In this document: positions 8,192 through 16,244 of the stretch, in pieces
Position numbering within the stretch: position 1 is the first letter of the stretch
Layout: each line of letters begins with the position of its first letter
NCBI GenBank assembly: GCA_003599865.1
Contig: QZKS01000055.1
Coordinates: 1-64,000, forward strand
From: Desulfobacteraceae bacterium
GTDB lineage: Bacteria > Desulfobacterota > Desulfobacteria > Desulfobacterales > SURF-7
Direction: 5' to 3'
DNA length: 64,000 nucleotides
Program-made: the position numbers and the translations under genes
The notes under the pieces: generated by a model
Database searches by the model: none
The model's input: only the letters and a program-made list of their open reading frames with translations
Told to the model about the DNA's origin: nothing

Positions 8192-9277
8192 CTATTTCAC
8201 ACCTTCCAGTTTATGCAGCAGGTTTTTTGCATTTTCAATCGCTTTTTCGGCTTTCTGATTTTCCGGTGTCAGGGCAAGGGTCTTTTCCCACTCGATGATG
8301 GCCTGCCTTAAATCTTCATTGATAAAATGGGTAACACCACGCCGATAGTGAAATTCCGACTGATTTTGCATTTCCATTCTCAGTTCGGACCGGAGCTGAT
8401 CGATGTCGGTCAGATCCATGGTGATCCGGTTCAATATGTCTCTGGCCGGTATCAGCTGCTTTTTCCGGAGCAGTGTTTTTCCTTCATAATAGCAGGAATA
8501 ATTGAAAAGCTTTACTACCTCCGGATCATCCGGATTTTTCGCAATCATCCCTTCCGTGAGGGAGATGACCTGTTGATAGTCGCCTTGTTCAAAAAGCTGT
8601 TTGGCCCGCATCCGTTTTTGCCGGTCTATGATTTCCCTGTCGGTTTCGGGCTTCATGGCAATGGAGGCTGCTGTTTTCCGGGGCGCATGCCGGATCCATT
8701 TTTTTTTCAGGATGGGAAGATACACCAGGGACGGCTGTGTATCGGCTTCCTGTTTTTCCATCCGGATACAATATTCTATCAGAAAGGCCAGTTCCTTATT
8801 TTTGTATACGGTCTGTGCAATGGCTTCCGGCGTATCCCCTTTTTGGACAGGGTACAAAATATGGTTTTCCGGATGGATTCGATTTTTCAGGTAATTCAAG
8901 GCGGCTTTGTGTTCCGGAAAATAGCGAAGGACGGTCAGGAATTCCTTTTTCGCCCCGGTCAGATCATGGTGATTGTAGGCAGCCACACCTTTTTTGAAAT
9001 GATGATCGGCTCTTTGGATAATTTCATCCTTTAACTTGCTTATTTTTAAGTTTATTTCTTTGTTTTCCGGAGCCAGTTGACGGGCGATGTCGAGATGGTT
9101 CCAGGCTAATTGAAGTTCATCCTCCCGGATCAGACGATCTGCTTTTTCCATATACCATCCGGCTGCGGATTCCCCGGAACCGTTCGAACCGGTGATGGCT
9201 TCCGGAAGGTGTGTGCATCCGGCAATCCAGAGAAGAAAAGGCAGAATGATCATGGTGAGGGTGACGGTTCTGTTCAT
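8192..9277 (-). CDS. TPR/LysM-like periplasmic lipoprotein
   Basis: A 361-residue predicted lipoprotein: signal sequence followed by IAGC, with Cys21 the acylation site. TPR-like helical pairs occupy about residues 40-125 (WNHLDIARQLAPEN, GAKKEFLTVLRYFPEH). A degenerate LysM-type segment (YPVQKGDTPEAIAQTVY) lies near 140-175, and further TPR units run from about 215 to the end. No catalytic motif is seen. It probably scaffolds a peptidoglycan-associated complex together with the adjacent LysM/deacetylase-like lipoprotein, whose stop codon it follows directly. Function is inferred from domains only. Confidence 0.75.
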   Translation of the reverse strand: MNRTVTLTMIILPFLLWIAGCTHLPEAITGSNGSGESAAGWYMEKADRLIREDELQLAWNHLDIARQLAPENKEINLKISKLKDEIIQRADHHFKKGVAAYNHHDLTGAKKEFLTVLRYFPEHKAALNYLKNRIHPENHILYPVQKGDTPEAIAQTVYKNKELAFLIEYCIRMEKQEADTQPSLVYLPILKKKWIRHAPRKTAASIAMKPETDREIIDRQKRMRAKQLFEQGDYQQVISLTEGMIAKNPDDPEVVKLFNYSCYYEGKTLLRKKQLIPARDILNRITMDLTDIDQLRSELRMEMQNQSEFHYRRGVTHFINEDLRQAIIEWEKTLALTPENQKAEKAIENAKNLLHKLEGVK

Positions 9278-10270
9278 TTATTGGCTGTTTTGGAAAACCT
9301 TTAATCGGGTTTTAAATTTCATCAGATCCTGATTCTGGGAGACGTAAGCAAAATGAATCGTAAATGGATCCGTAAAAAAAGGATTTTCACCTTCCTGATC
9401 CACAAATGCACCCTGAAATCCTTGTTTTTGAAGAATATGAACCAGGAGCGAGACATGATCTCCAGGGGGATAGAGAAAGAGACGGCATTTTTGACGGAGA
9501 TTTGTTTCCATCAGTGCAGCGGCCTGCTCAATCTCTTTTTTCAGTTTATGAAAATAGCTGTAAAAGGTCCCGTTTGAAGGAAACCGGTAGATATCGTTCC
9601 GGATTCTGCACTGGATATCCATCCCGTTTTCCGACAGATGGGCGATCTGTTTCCAATTCAGCATGTTTTCCTTTCCAACCTGATCCGGCAGGATGAAGAG
9701 GGTCGCGGGGAAACCGTATTTCTGCAGTACCGGAAAAATATCATCATGGATACTCCGGTCCGTACTGTCGAATATCAGCAAAACCGATTGATCATGGAGC
9801 TGTTCCTGTAAACGGAAAAATGAGAACAACTGGTCTGGGGTGATTACCCTGTAGTCATTGCTTTTCAGATATTCCATCTGGTTTTCAAATGCAGAAGCGG
9901 ATCGTGAACCGGGAGAAGGTTTCGGGCCGGAAAATTGGTTGTATGCGAATACCGGTACGATCTGATATCCTTCCGGAGTGATCCCTCCGGGTTTGAACGG
10001 TTTCAGGGGAATGGCGATATCCCGGCCGGAAACCACCGAGTCGATTCCGTTAAAATCCAGTATCCGCCGTTGTTCGGACGGATGGTTTAAATATTGTCCT
10101 GCCAGACTTTCCGGGGAATCCCCGTCCTGGGTGTGAACGATGATAAACCCTTCCAGTTTTCGTTCCCGGGGAGTGGACAGGCATGCGGAAAAGAGCAGGG
10201 GGATCAGTAAGGTAAAAATGCAGAAAATCGCTGGAAATTGATATTTAGTTTGCAGCATTCGGTCTTTCAT
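9278..10270 (-). CDS. Lipoprotein with LysM-like and degenerate NodB (polysaccharide deacetylase) domain
   Basis: A 330-residue predicted lipoprotein (lipobox LFSAC, Cys30). Residues 42-90 resemble a LysM unit (HTQDGDSPESLAGQYL and a closing IAIPLKP). From about residue 100 the protein follows the NodB/CE4 deacetylase fold, including IFPVLQKYGFPATLFIL. The catalytic TFDDG motif is replaced by IFDSTD, which keeps the first Asp but loses the metal-binding one. The HxxxH metal motif expected after NGM is absent. It is probably a non-catalytic glycan-binding relative. Its start overlaps the cyclase gene by 26 bp. An alternative ATG is four codons in. Confidence 0.7.
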   Translation of the reverse strand: MKDRMLQTKYQFPAIFCIFTLLIPLLFSACLSTPRERKLEGFIIVHTQDGDSPESLAGQYLNHPSEQRRILDFNGIDSVVSGRDIAIPLKPFKPGGITPEGYQIVPVFAYNQFSGPKPSPGSRSASAFENQMEYLKSNDYRVITPDQLFSFFRLQEQLHDQSVLLIFDSTDRSIHDDIFPVLQKYGFPATLFILPDQVGKENMLNWKQIAHLSENGMDIQCRIRNDIYRFPSNGTFYSYFHKLKKEIEQAAALMETNLRQKCRLFLYPPGDHVSLLVHILQKQGFQGAFVDQEGENPFFTDPFTIHFAYVSQNQDLMKFKTRLKVFQNSQ

Positions 10271-11972
10271 GAATATCCAAAACCTTAAACACTTCTACGG
10301 GCCGGTTTTTGCCCTTTATGTTTTGCAGCGGCAGTTCCTCGAATGTTACAATCTCCCGTATTGCGGTGCAGACATTTTTGCTGACGATGATTTCACCGGG
10401 TTTGGCCAACCCGCTCAGCCGGGATGCCGTATTGACACAATTGCCGATCACCGTGTATTCCATTTTAACCTGTGAGCCGATGTTGCCGGAAACAATAATC
10501 CCGGTATCGATTCCCACGCCGACCGCAGAATACAGTTTGTTACCACTTTTGCTTTCTTCCTGCAACTTTCGCTGTAACTGCAAGGCGGCTTTTGTCGCTC
10601 TTTCCACATGATTTTTACGATAGACCGGAACACCGAAAACGCCCAATACCGCATCACCGACAAACTTATCAACATACCCGCCATGCTCCAGAATGGCGTT
10701 GGTTGCAATTTCAAAGTATGTATTCAGCATGGCGACAACCTGTTCCGGTTCCTTGGAGTCGGAATAGGCGGTGAACCCCCTGATATCGGCAAATAGCACC
10801 GTGGCTTCATTTCGATGTCCTTTCAGCCATGTGCTTTGCGGATCGGCCATGATCATTTCCAGGATTTCGGTTCCCACATACTTCCCGAAAGATTCCTGCA
10901 TCAATGAATTTTTCCAGAGTTTTTCATTCATCTCGTTAAAGGCAGCCGCCAGATTCCCCAGTTCATCTTTTCGGTTCAGGACAACCTTGTGATGATAATT
11001 TCCGCTACTGATTTCCCGGGTTGCCAGCATCAGTTCTGAAATCGGTACTGAATAGCGAAACCCCATCATGACCGCAATGATGATGCCCAGAAGGATGATC
11101 AGCAGGGTGATTACGATAACGGATGCTTTTTCTTTCCGGATCATTTCTTCGATAAAGTCGATGGATACTCCCACATGAACAAAACCAAGCGGTTTGTCAT
11201 TAAAAACGATCGGCCGTGTAAGATTCAGGATCTGACTGCCGTCATTCAGGGTATGGATAAAGAAATGATCCGTCCCCTTGTCTGTTTGTTTCCGGACCTC
11301 ATGAAAGGTATCCATCGGCCGGCCGATTTTTTGAAGATCCGTATGCGCTTTGATTTTTTGATGATTATCCGTGATAAATGCATACCGGATTCCTTCTACC
11401 TGGCCGGCATTTTTGACCAGCGTGTTCAATTGCAGGATATTGTCTTCGATCAGTGGAATTTTCGCGTTGCTGTCGAAATAATTCAGGCTCACCAGGCCGA
11501 TTTTTACGATCTGCTGATACAGGTTTTCCTTCTGACGTTTTAAAAAAACAAAATTGAATACCAATGCGGTCAGTGCAACGACAAATATGGTGGAAATGGA
11601 TAGCTGAAGCCAGATCGGTATTTTCGGGGCCGGAAGCCTTTCGATGAATGTTCCCCTGACCTTGCCGACAAGCTCTTTGATGTTATCGGAAAGGGATGAT
11701 ACGGAAAGGTTGTAATGCGCATTGACCACCTCTACCAGACCATTTTCCGAGGCATAGCCCAGTTCCACAAGGATCAGCCCGAGTGGTACGGCCTTTCCCA
11801 TTTCCATCAATTTTTCTTTCTGGGATTTCAGCGCTTCTTCAAGCTGGAGATCGGTAATCATTCCGCTTTTGATCAGAACTTCGCCCAGTACCATATCCCC
11901 GTTTGGACGCTTGCGGAACCGTTTGAACAGCCGACGGAACGAGACCGGTGATGATGAGATTGGATCATGCAT
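10245..11972 (-). CDS. Membrane class III adenylate/guanylate cyclase with MshEN-like, sensor and HAMP domains
   Basis: About 575 residues, making cAMP (or cGMP) from the nucleoside triphosphate. Two tandem 24-residue units near 29-52 and 64-88, each with LGxxLxxxGx6L spacing, resemble the MshEN c-di-GMP-binding domain. TM1 is about 120-144, a periplasmic sensor of about 135 residues follows, then TM2 (282-304), HAMP (305-357) and a cyclase domain (388-550). Metal-binding aspartates occur in LFADIRGFT and FVGDAVLG, and YTVIGNCVN follows a conserved lysine, which suits the bacterial K/T-type adenylate cyclases. A longer frame reaches 12137, but the promoter at 12094-12122 lies inside it, so the ATG at 11972 is chosen. 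First gene of the minus-strand operon. Confidence 0.82.
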   Translation of the reverse strand: MHDPISSSPVSFRRLFKRFRKRPNGDMVLGEVLIKSGMITDLQLEEALKSQKEKLMEMGKAVPLGLILVELGYASENGLVEVVNAHYNLSVSSLSDNIKELVGKVRGTFIERLPAPKIPIWLQLSISTIFVVALTALVFNFVFLKRQKENLYQQIVKIGLVSLNYFDSNAKIPLIEDNILQLNTLVKNAGQVEGIRYAFITDNHQKIKAHTDLQKIGRPMDTFHEVRKQTDKGTDHFFIHTLNDGSQILNLTRPIVFNDKPLGFVHVGVSIDFIEEMIRKEKASVIVITLLIILLGIIIAVMMGFRYSVPISELMLATREISSGNYHHKVVLNRKDELGNLAAAFNEMNEKLWKNSLMQESFGKYVGTEILEMIMADPQSTWLKGHRNEATVLFADIRGFTAYSDSKEPEQVVAMLNTYFEIATNAILEHGGYVDKFVGDAVLGVFGVPVYRKNHVERATKAALQLQRKLQEESKSGNKLYSAVGVGIDTGIIVSGNIGSQVKMEYTVIGNCVNTASRLSGLAKPGEIIVSKNVCTAIREIVTFEELPLQNIKGKNRPVEVFKVLDIHERPNAAN

Positions 11973-12093
11973 AAATTGGTATTCTTTTCCTGACACAAGC
12001 CGAATGCATATTAACCTTTTTTTGAAGTTGTGGTTCGTATTCCGGAAATAGCCCGGGTTGCCTGCAAAATCCGTATCAGAAGTCAGTGAAATG

Positions 12094-12122
12094 GTTATAT
12101 TGAATGCAGGCATATGTGTCAA
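12094..12122 (-). promoter_or_regulatory. Sigma-70 promoter of the cyclase operon
   Basis: Read on the minus strand, TTGACA (12122-12117) and TATAAC (12099-12094) are separated by exactly 17 bp. Transcription would begin near 12087, giving a leader of about 115 nt to the ATG at 11972. This placement argues against the longer cyclase frame. Confidence 0.65.
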
Positions 12123-12209
12123 TCCGGAAAAGCGCATGGATCCGTTCAGCTCCTTTCCGGGTTGCTGTTTTATCGATGGAAATTCTCCGGATTCATTTTT
12201 GAATGCGAA

Positions 12210-12237
12210 TTGACATACAGGGCCGGTTTGCTATATT
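12210..12237 (+). promoter_or_regulatory. Sigma-70 promoter of the PAS histidine kinase
   Basis: TTGACA at 12210-12215 and TATATT at 12232-12237 with a 16-bp spacer. The predicted start is near 12244, about 115 nt before the kinase ATG. Confidence 0.6.
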
Positions 12238-12359
12238 ATTCAACCAATGCATCGCCCTTCATTTGTGGAATGCCATTAAAAAGCCGTTAAAAACAAGATA
12301 AATACCGTTTTGTCCCCCAAATAATCAGGAGAACATGCCATGGCTTCGCAGGAGATTTC

Positions 12360-14237
12360 ATGAAGAGAGAGTTCAGTATCTCCATCAAAATATGGCTCAG
12401 TTTGAGTATCCTTGTTTTCGGCTACATGATATCCATTGTGCTGGGCTTTGTTTTGGGGCAGAACATGGAAACGCGCCTGAATATCGCTTCAGAACATCTG
12501 TTCCCGGCGACAAGACAGAGTCAATTGGCGCTCCTGGCATTCAAGGAGCAGATCAAATACTATGATGATGCTGTCGTGTTGGGAGAACCCTCCTTTATCG
12601 ACTCTGCCGAATATAAGGCCAACAATGTAAGGAACGCCCTGGAAAACATCATCCGGCTTGACGGAATACCACCGGATAAAAAGGAGGATCTGGAGCAGAC
12701 CCTTGACCGTTTCAATCAGTTTACCGCTTCATCCTTAACGGTATATACCAAATTGAGTACCTTTCTGGAACTGGCCGATGATCCGGAAGGTTACAATACA
12801 TCCGAAGTGGACATGGAGTTACGGGGGAAAGCCTACAAGCTTGCTCAGGAAACAAAAGATCTTCGCATAGAACTCACGAACTGGTCGGATGAATTCGCGG
12901 ATATGTTGAAACGGGAGCTTGCGGACATCAGCCTGAGTACGATGCGGCAGCGATATCTCGGCCTGATTGTTTTTGTCCTGGTTGTTGTCATTGCGCTGTC
13001 TTTGATCGCCGTAATTGTGAACCGTTCCATCAGCCGTCCTTTGGAGAAGACGTTCATGCTGGAAAAGGCAGTAGAGCAATCCATCGACGGGATCTCCGTA
13101 TCCGACCTTTCCGGAACGATCAGTTTTGTCAATCAGGCATGGGCGAAAATGCATGACTACTCTCAGGAGGACCTGATCGGAAAACATATTTCCTTTTTCT
13201 ATACGGAAGAATACTTTCAATCGGTTGTCGCCCCTTTTCTGAAAAAAGTGGAACAGGAAGGCGCTTACGCAGGAGAAATAAAACACCGGAAGCGGAACGG
13301 AGAAGAATTTATTTCCATGATGACCGCCACGCTGATGAAGGACAGTGATCGGGAGCAGACAAGGGTGATGACGGTTGCCAGGGACATTACGAACCGGAAA
13401 GAACAGGAAAGAGAACTCATGGAGGCAAAGGACCATGCGGAAGCCGCCAATCGGGCACTTCAGGAATCCCTTGAGTTTATCAAAAGAACACAACAGCACC
13501 TTGTGGAATCTGAAAAAATGGCTTCTCTGGGAGGCCTTGTGGCCGGGGTTGCCCATGAAATCAATACACCTGTGGGTGTCGGTGTAACCGCATCCTCCTT
13601 TCTTGAGGATAAAACCAGAATTTTCAGCGAAAAGGTCAGGAGAGGGGATTTAAAGAAATCCGACCTTGAAAAATATATCAGTGTGGCCACAGAGGCATCC
13701 TCGATTATCCACAAGAATCTGAACCGTGCGGCGGATCTGATCCGAAGCTTTAAACAAGTCGCCGTGGATCAGTCCGGAGAAGTAAAAAGAACATTCAAGT
13801 TAAAACAATATATTGATGAGCTGTTTATCAGCCTGCGTCCGAAACTGAAACGGACAAACCATCAGGTGCAGGTAAACTGTCCGGATGATCTTGCCATTGA
13901 CAGCTTTCCGGGGGTTTTTTCCCAGATTATCACCAATTTTGTCATCAATTCTCTTTCCCACGGATTTGAAGAAAAGGAAGATGGGCTGATCACGCTGGAT
14001 ATCTGGAAGAATGGAGAGGAACTCTTTCTCATATACAAAGATGATGGGAAAGGAATGGAGGAGGCAACGATCAAAAAGATTTTTGATCCGTTTTTTACCA
14101 CCAGAAGAGGCCTCGGCGGAACCGGGCTGGGGATGCATATCGTCTATAATCTTGTAACGATTACCCTTGGCGGACAGATAACCTGCCAGAGCGCACCCGG
14201 AAAAGGGGCGCAATTTTCCATCCGGATACCGATTTGA
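12360..14237 (+). CDS. Membrane PAS-domain sensor histidine kinase
   Basis: A 625-residue inner-membrane kinase. TM1 is at about 9-31 and TM2 at about 199-221, bracketing a helical periplasmic sensor of about 165 residues. A short linker leads to a PAS domain (about 237-345, with VEQSIDGISVSDLSGTI) and PAC-like segment, then a coiled coil. The dimerisation/phosphoacceptor box is GVAHEINTPVG (His near 399). The ATPase domain follows (about 500-625), with FVINSLSHGF, the G1 box DDGKGMEE and the G2 box GGTGLGMHI. The HEINTP H-box is typical of a widespread delta-proteobacterial subfamily. No response regulator is adjacent, so it is an orphan. GGAG precedes the ATG. Confidence 0.88.
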   Translation: MKREFSISIKIWLSLSILVFGYMISIVLGFVLGQNMETRLNIASEHLFPATRQSQLALLAFKEQIKYYDDAVVLGEPSFIDSAEYKANNVRNALENIIRLDGIPPDKKEDLEQTLDRFNQFTASSLTVYTKLSTFLELADDPEGYNTSEVDMELRGKAYKLAQETKDLRIELTNWSDEFADMLKRELADISLSTMRQRYLGLIVFVLVVVIALSLIAVIVNRSISRPLEKTFMLEKAVEQSIDGISVSDLSGTISFVNQAWAKMHDYSQEDLIGKHISFFYTEEYFQSVVAPFLKKVEQEGAYAGEIKHRKRNGEEFISMMTATLMKDSDREQTRVMTVARDITNRKEQERELMEAKDHAEAANRALQESLEFIKRTQQHLVESEKMASLGGLVAGVAHEINTPVGVGVTASSFLEDKTRIFSEKVRRGDLKKSDLEKYISVATEASSIIHKNLNRAADLIRSFKQVAVDQSGEVKRTFKLKQYIDELFISLRPKLKRTNHQVQVNCPDDLAIDSFPGVFSQIITNFVINSLSHGFEEKEDGLITLDIWKNGEELFLIYKDDGKGMEEATIKKIFDPFFTTRRGLGGTGLGMHIVYNLVTITLGGQITCQSAPGKGAQFSIRIPI

Positions 14238-14256
14238 AAAAACCTGTTGATGATTC

Positions 14257-14283
14257 TTGACTTACCCTACCCCTTATTATAAC
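14257..14283 (+). promoter_or_regulatory. Possible promoter of the sulfurylase/APS kinase gene
   Basis: TTGACT at 14257-14262 and TATAAC at 14278-14283 with a short 15-bp spacer, just after the kinase stop codon. The spacing is suboptimal, so this is tentative. Confidence 0.32.
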
Positions 14284-14346
14284 CTTCCCGAAACCAAATG
14301 AAAAAACATCAATCATAAACGACGATTCCGATACGGGCAATCCATC

Positions 14347-16062
14347 ATGAAAAAAAATAAAATCACGGAATATCACGGAGACAAGATGGTGAATCTGCTC
14401 TGTGATGAAGAAAAAAACATAAAACTGAAGCAGCTGTCCATGAGTCTGCCGGATATTATCCTGAATGACCGCCAGCTGTGTGATCTGGAACTTCTTGCCA
14501 CAGGTGCTTTTTCTCCTCTGGAAGGATTCATGAATCGTTCCGACTATGAATCGGTTCTCGACCGAATGCGCCTGCAGAACAATCTTCTCTGGCCGATTCC
14601 GGTGTGCCTTGACGTCAGCGAATCCGTTGCCCGAAGCCTTGAATCCGGGCAGTCGGTCGCTCTTCGTGATCCTGAGGGCTTCCTTCTGGCGGTTATGCAT
14701 ATAGAAGATATATGGCGGGTTGAGCGGGACAAAGAAGCGGAAGCGATTTACGGAACGAAGGATGTCAATCATCCGGGTGTTGACTATCTGTTAAATGGTT
14801 CCGGTGATTTTTATATCGGCGGTCCGGTGGAAGTTATCAGCCTGCCGCTGCATTTTGATTTCCAACAGATTCGTCAGACACCGAAGGAGATTCGGAATCT
14901 TTATAAAAAACTGGCCTGGAAAAGAGTCGTCGGGTTTCAGACAAGGCATCCCATTCACCGTCCCCAGTTTGAGATGACCCTTCATGCCATGCGGGAAACC
15001 AAGGCCAACCTGCTGATCATGCCGGTAGCCGGAATGACCAAACCCGGCGATTTTGATCATTATACCCGGGTACGCTGTTATCGAAAGGTTACGCATCACT
15101 ATCCGCCGGATTCCTATCTCCTGAATCTGCTGCCTCTGGCAATGCGCATGGCCGGACCCCGGGAGGCGGTACTCCACACCATCATTGCCAAAAATTATGG
15201 ATGTACCCATTTCATTGTCGGACATGGGCATGCCGTACCGGACCGGTCTCCGGACGGAAAACAGTACTATCATGACGATGAACCGAAAAAGCTGTCCACG
15301 GAACTGTCCAAAGAGATCGGAGTCGAGATTGTGCCGTTTGAAGAGATGGTGTATGTTCCCTTTGAAGATGAGTACCGTTCTGTGAGCCAGGTCAAAAAAG
15401 GCACGGAATCGATCTCCCTCACCGGCACGGATATTCGGAAACGGGTCATTGCCGGGAAAAAAATTCCTTCCTGGGCCACGTTTGACGATGTTGCCAATGA
15501 ACTGAAAAAAGCCTATCCGCCGCCCCGGAAGCAGGGGTTTACGATTTTCATGACCGGATTGTCCGGCGCGGGTAAGTCGACTATCGCCAAGGTTTTGTAT
15601 TCCCGATTTCTGGAAATCGGGGAACGCCCGGTAACCCTGCTGGATGGGGATATTGTTCGCATGAATCTTTCCAGTGAGTTGAAATTTTCCAAGGAGCATC
15701 GGGATATCAACGTCAGAAGAATCGGTTTTGTCGCCGGCGAGATTACCAAAAACAGGGGGATTGCCATCTGCGCACCGATTGCGCCTTATAAGAAGACCCG
15801 ATCCGAAATTCGAAAAATCATCGAAGCCTACGGCGGTTTCATTGAGGTTCACGTGGCAACCCCTATTGAAGAATGTGAAAAAAGGGATCGCAAGGGGATG
15901 TATGCCAAAGCCAGAGCCGGCATCATTAAGGGCTTTACCGGCGTTGATGATCCTTATGAGATCCCGGAAAACGCGGAAGTGCGCATTAACACCACCAGTC
16001 TGACACCCGGAGAGGCTGCACAGGAAATATTGTTGTTCCTGGGACAGAAGGGCTATATATAG
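14347..16062 (+). CDS. Bifunctional sulfate adenylyltransferase/adenylylsulfate kinase
   Basis: A 571-residue fusion. Residues 1-385 are an ATP sulfurylase domain (sulfate + ATP to APS); residues 395-571 are an APS kinase domain (APS to PAPS). N-terminal YHGDKMVNLL matches the family's HGGxLVxLL opening, so the first ATG is kept even though the ATG at 14386 has the better ribosome-binding site. LCDLELLATGAFSPLEGFM is typical. The active-site region reads FQTRHPIHRPQ where the family has TRNPxHRAH, and VGHGHAVP where it has VGRDHAGP. The kinase has GLSGAGKST, LLDGDIVR and KARAGIIKGFTG intact. It may supply PAPS for sulfation or assimilation rather than dissimilatory sulfate reduction. Confidence 0.87.
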   Translation: MKKNKITEYHGDKMVNLLCDEEKNIKLKQLSMSLPDIILNDRQLCDLELLATGAFSPLEGFMNRSDYESVLDRMRLQNNLLWPIPVCLDVSESVARSLESGQSVALRDPEGFLLAVMHIEDIWRVERDKEAEAIYGTKDVNHPGVDYLLNGSGDFYIGGPVEVISLPLHFDFQQIRQTPKEIRNLYKKLAWKRVVGFQTRHPIHRPQFEMTLHAMRETKANLLIMPVAGMTKPGDFDHYTRVRCYRKVTHHYPPDSYLLNLLPLAMRMAGPREAVLHTIIAKNYGCTHFIVGHGHAVPDRSPDGKQYYHDDEPKKLSTELSKEIGVEIVPFEEMVYVPFEDEYRSVSQVKKGTESISLTGTDIRKRVIAGKKIPSWATFDDVANELKKAYPPPRKQGFTIFMTGLSGAGKSTIAKVLYSRFLEIGERPVTLLDGDIVRMNLSSELKFSKEHRDINVRRIGFVAGEITKNRGIAICAPIAPYKKTRSEIRKIIEAYGGFIEVHVATPIEECEKRDRKGMYAKARAGIIKGFTGVDDPYEIPENAEVRINTTSLTPGEAAQEILLFLGQKGYI

Positions 16063-16164
16063 CAGGCCGTCGATCAATCCATATCCGGTCCGCTGTGATC
16101 AGGCATTCTTTTCTGTCCGTTGTTATCCGTTTTTTAAATACAACATATTGTATCCATAATTGTA

Positions 16165-16193
16165 TTGACATACAAAAATTCTTAGCTTAATGT
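16165..16193 (+). promoter_or_regulatory. Sigma-70 promoter of the NlpC/P60 gene
   Basis: TTGACA at 16165-16170 and TAATGT at 16188-16193, spacer exactly 17 bp, inside an AT-rich stretch. The predicted start lies near 16200, about 45 nt before the chosen ATG. Confidence 0.55.
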
Positions 16194-16244
16194 ACGAAAC
16201 CGTATAAAATAAACTGTTTATCTTATTTGTACAGCATTCAGACT

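Larger units (their letters stand above)
11973..12359. other. Divergent control region between cyclase operon and histidine kinase
   Basis: This 387-bp gap holds two sigma-70-type promoters about 110 bp apart and facing away from each other (listed separately). It also contains a 115-nt leader for the cyclase mRNA and about 115 nt for the kinase mRNA. No further gene was recognised. Confidence 0.6.

Noticed and set aside
7303-8298. Long plus-strand frame of 331 codons
   Set aside because: It lies antisense to the CooC-like ATPase, whose motifs are unmistakable; no ribosome-binding site and no recognisable domain.
14791-16077. Minus-strand frame of 428 codons
   Set aside because: It is the antisense shadow of the sulfurylase/APS kinase gene; the translation has no domain and an odd Phe/His/Gly-rich composition.
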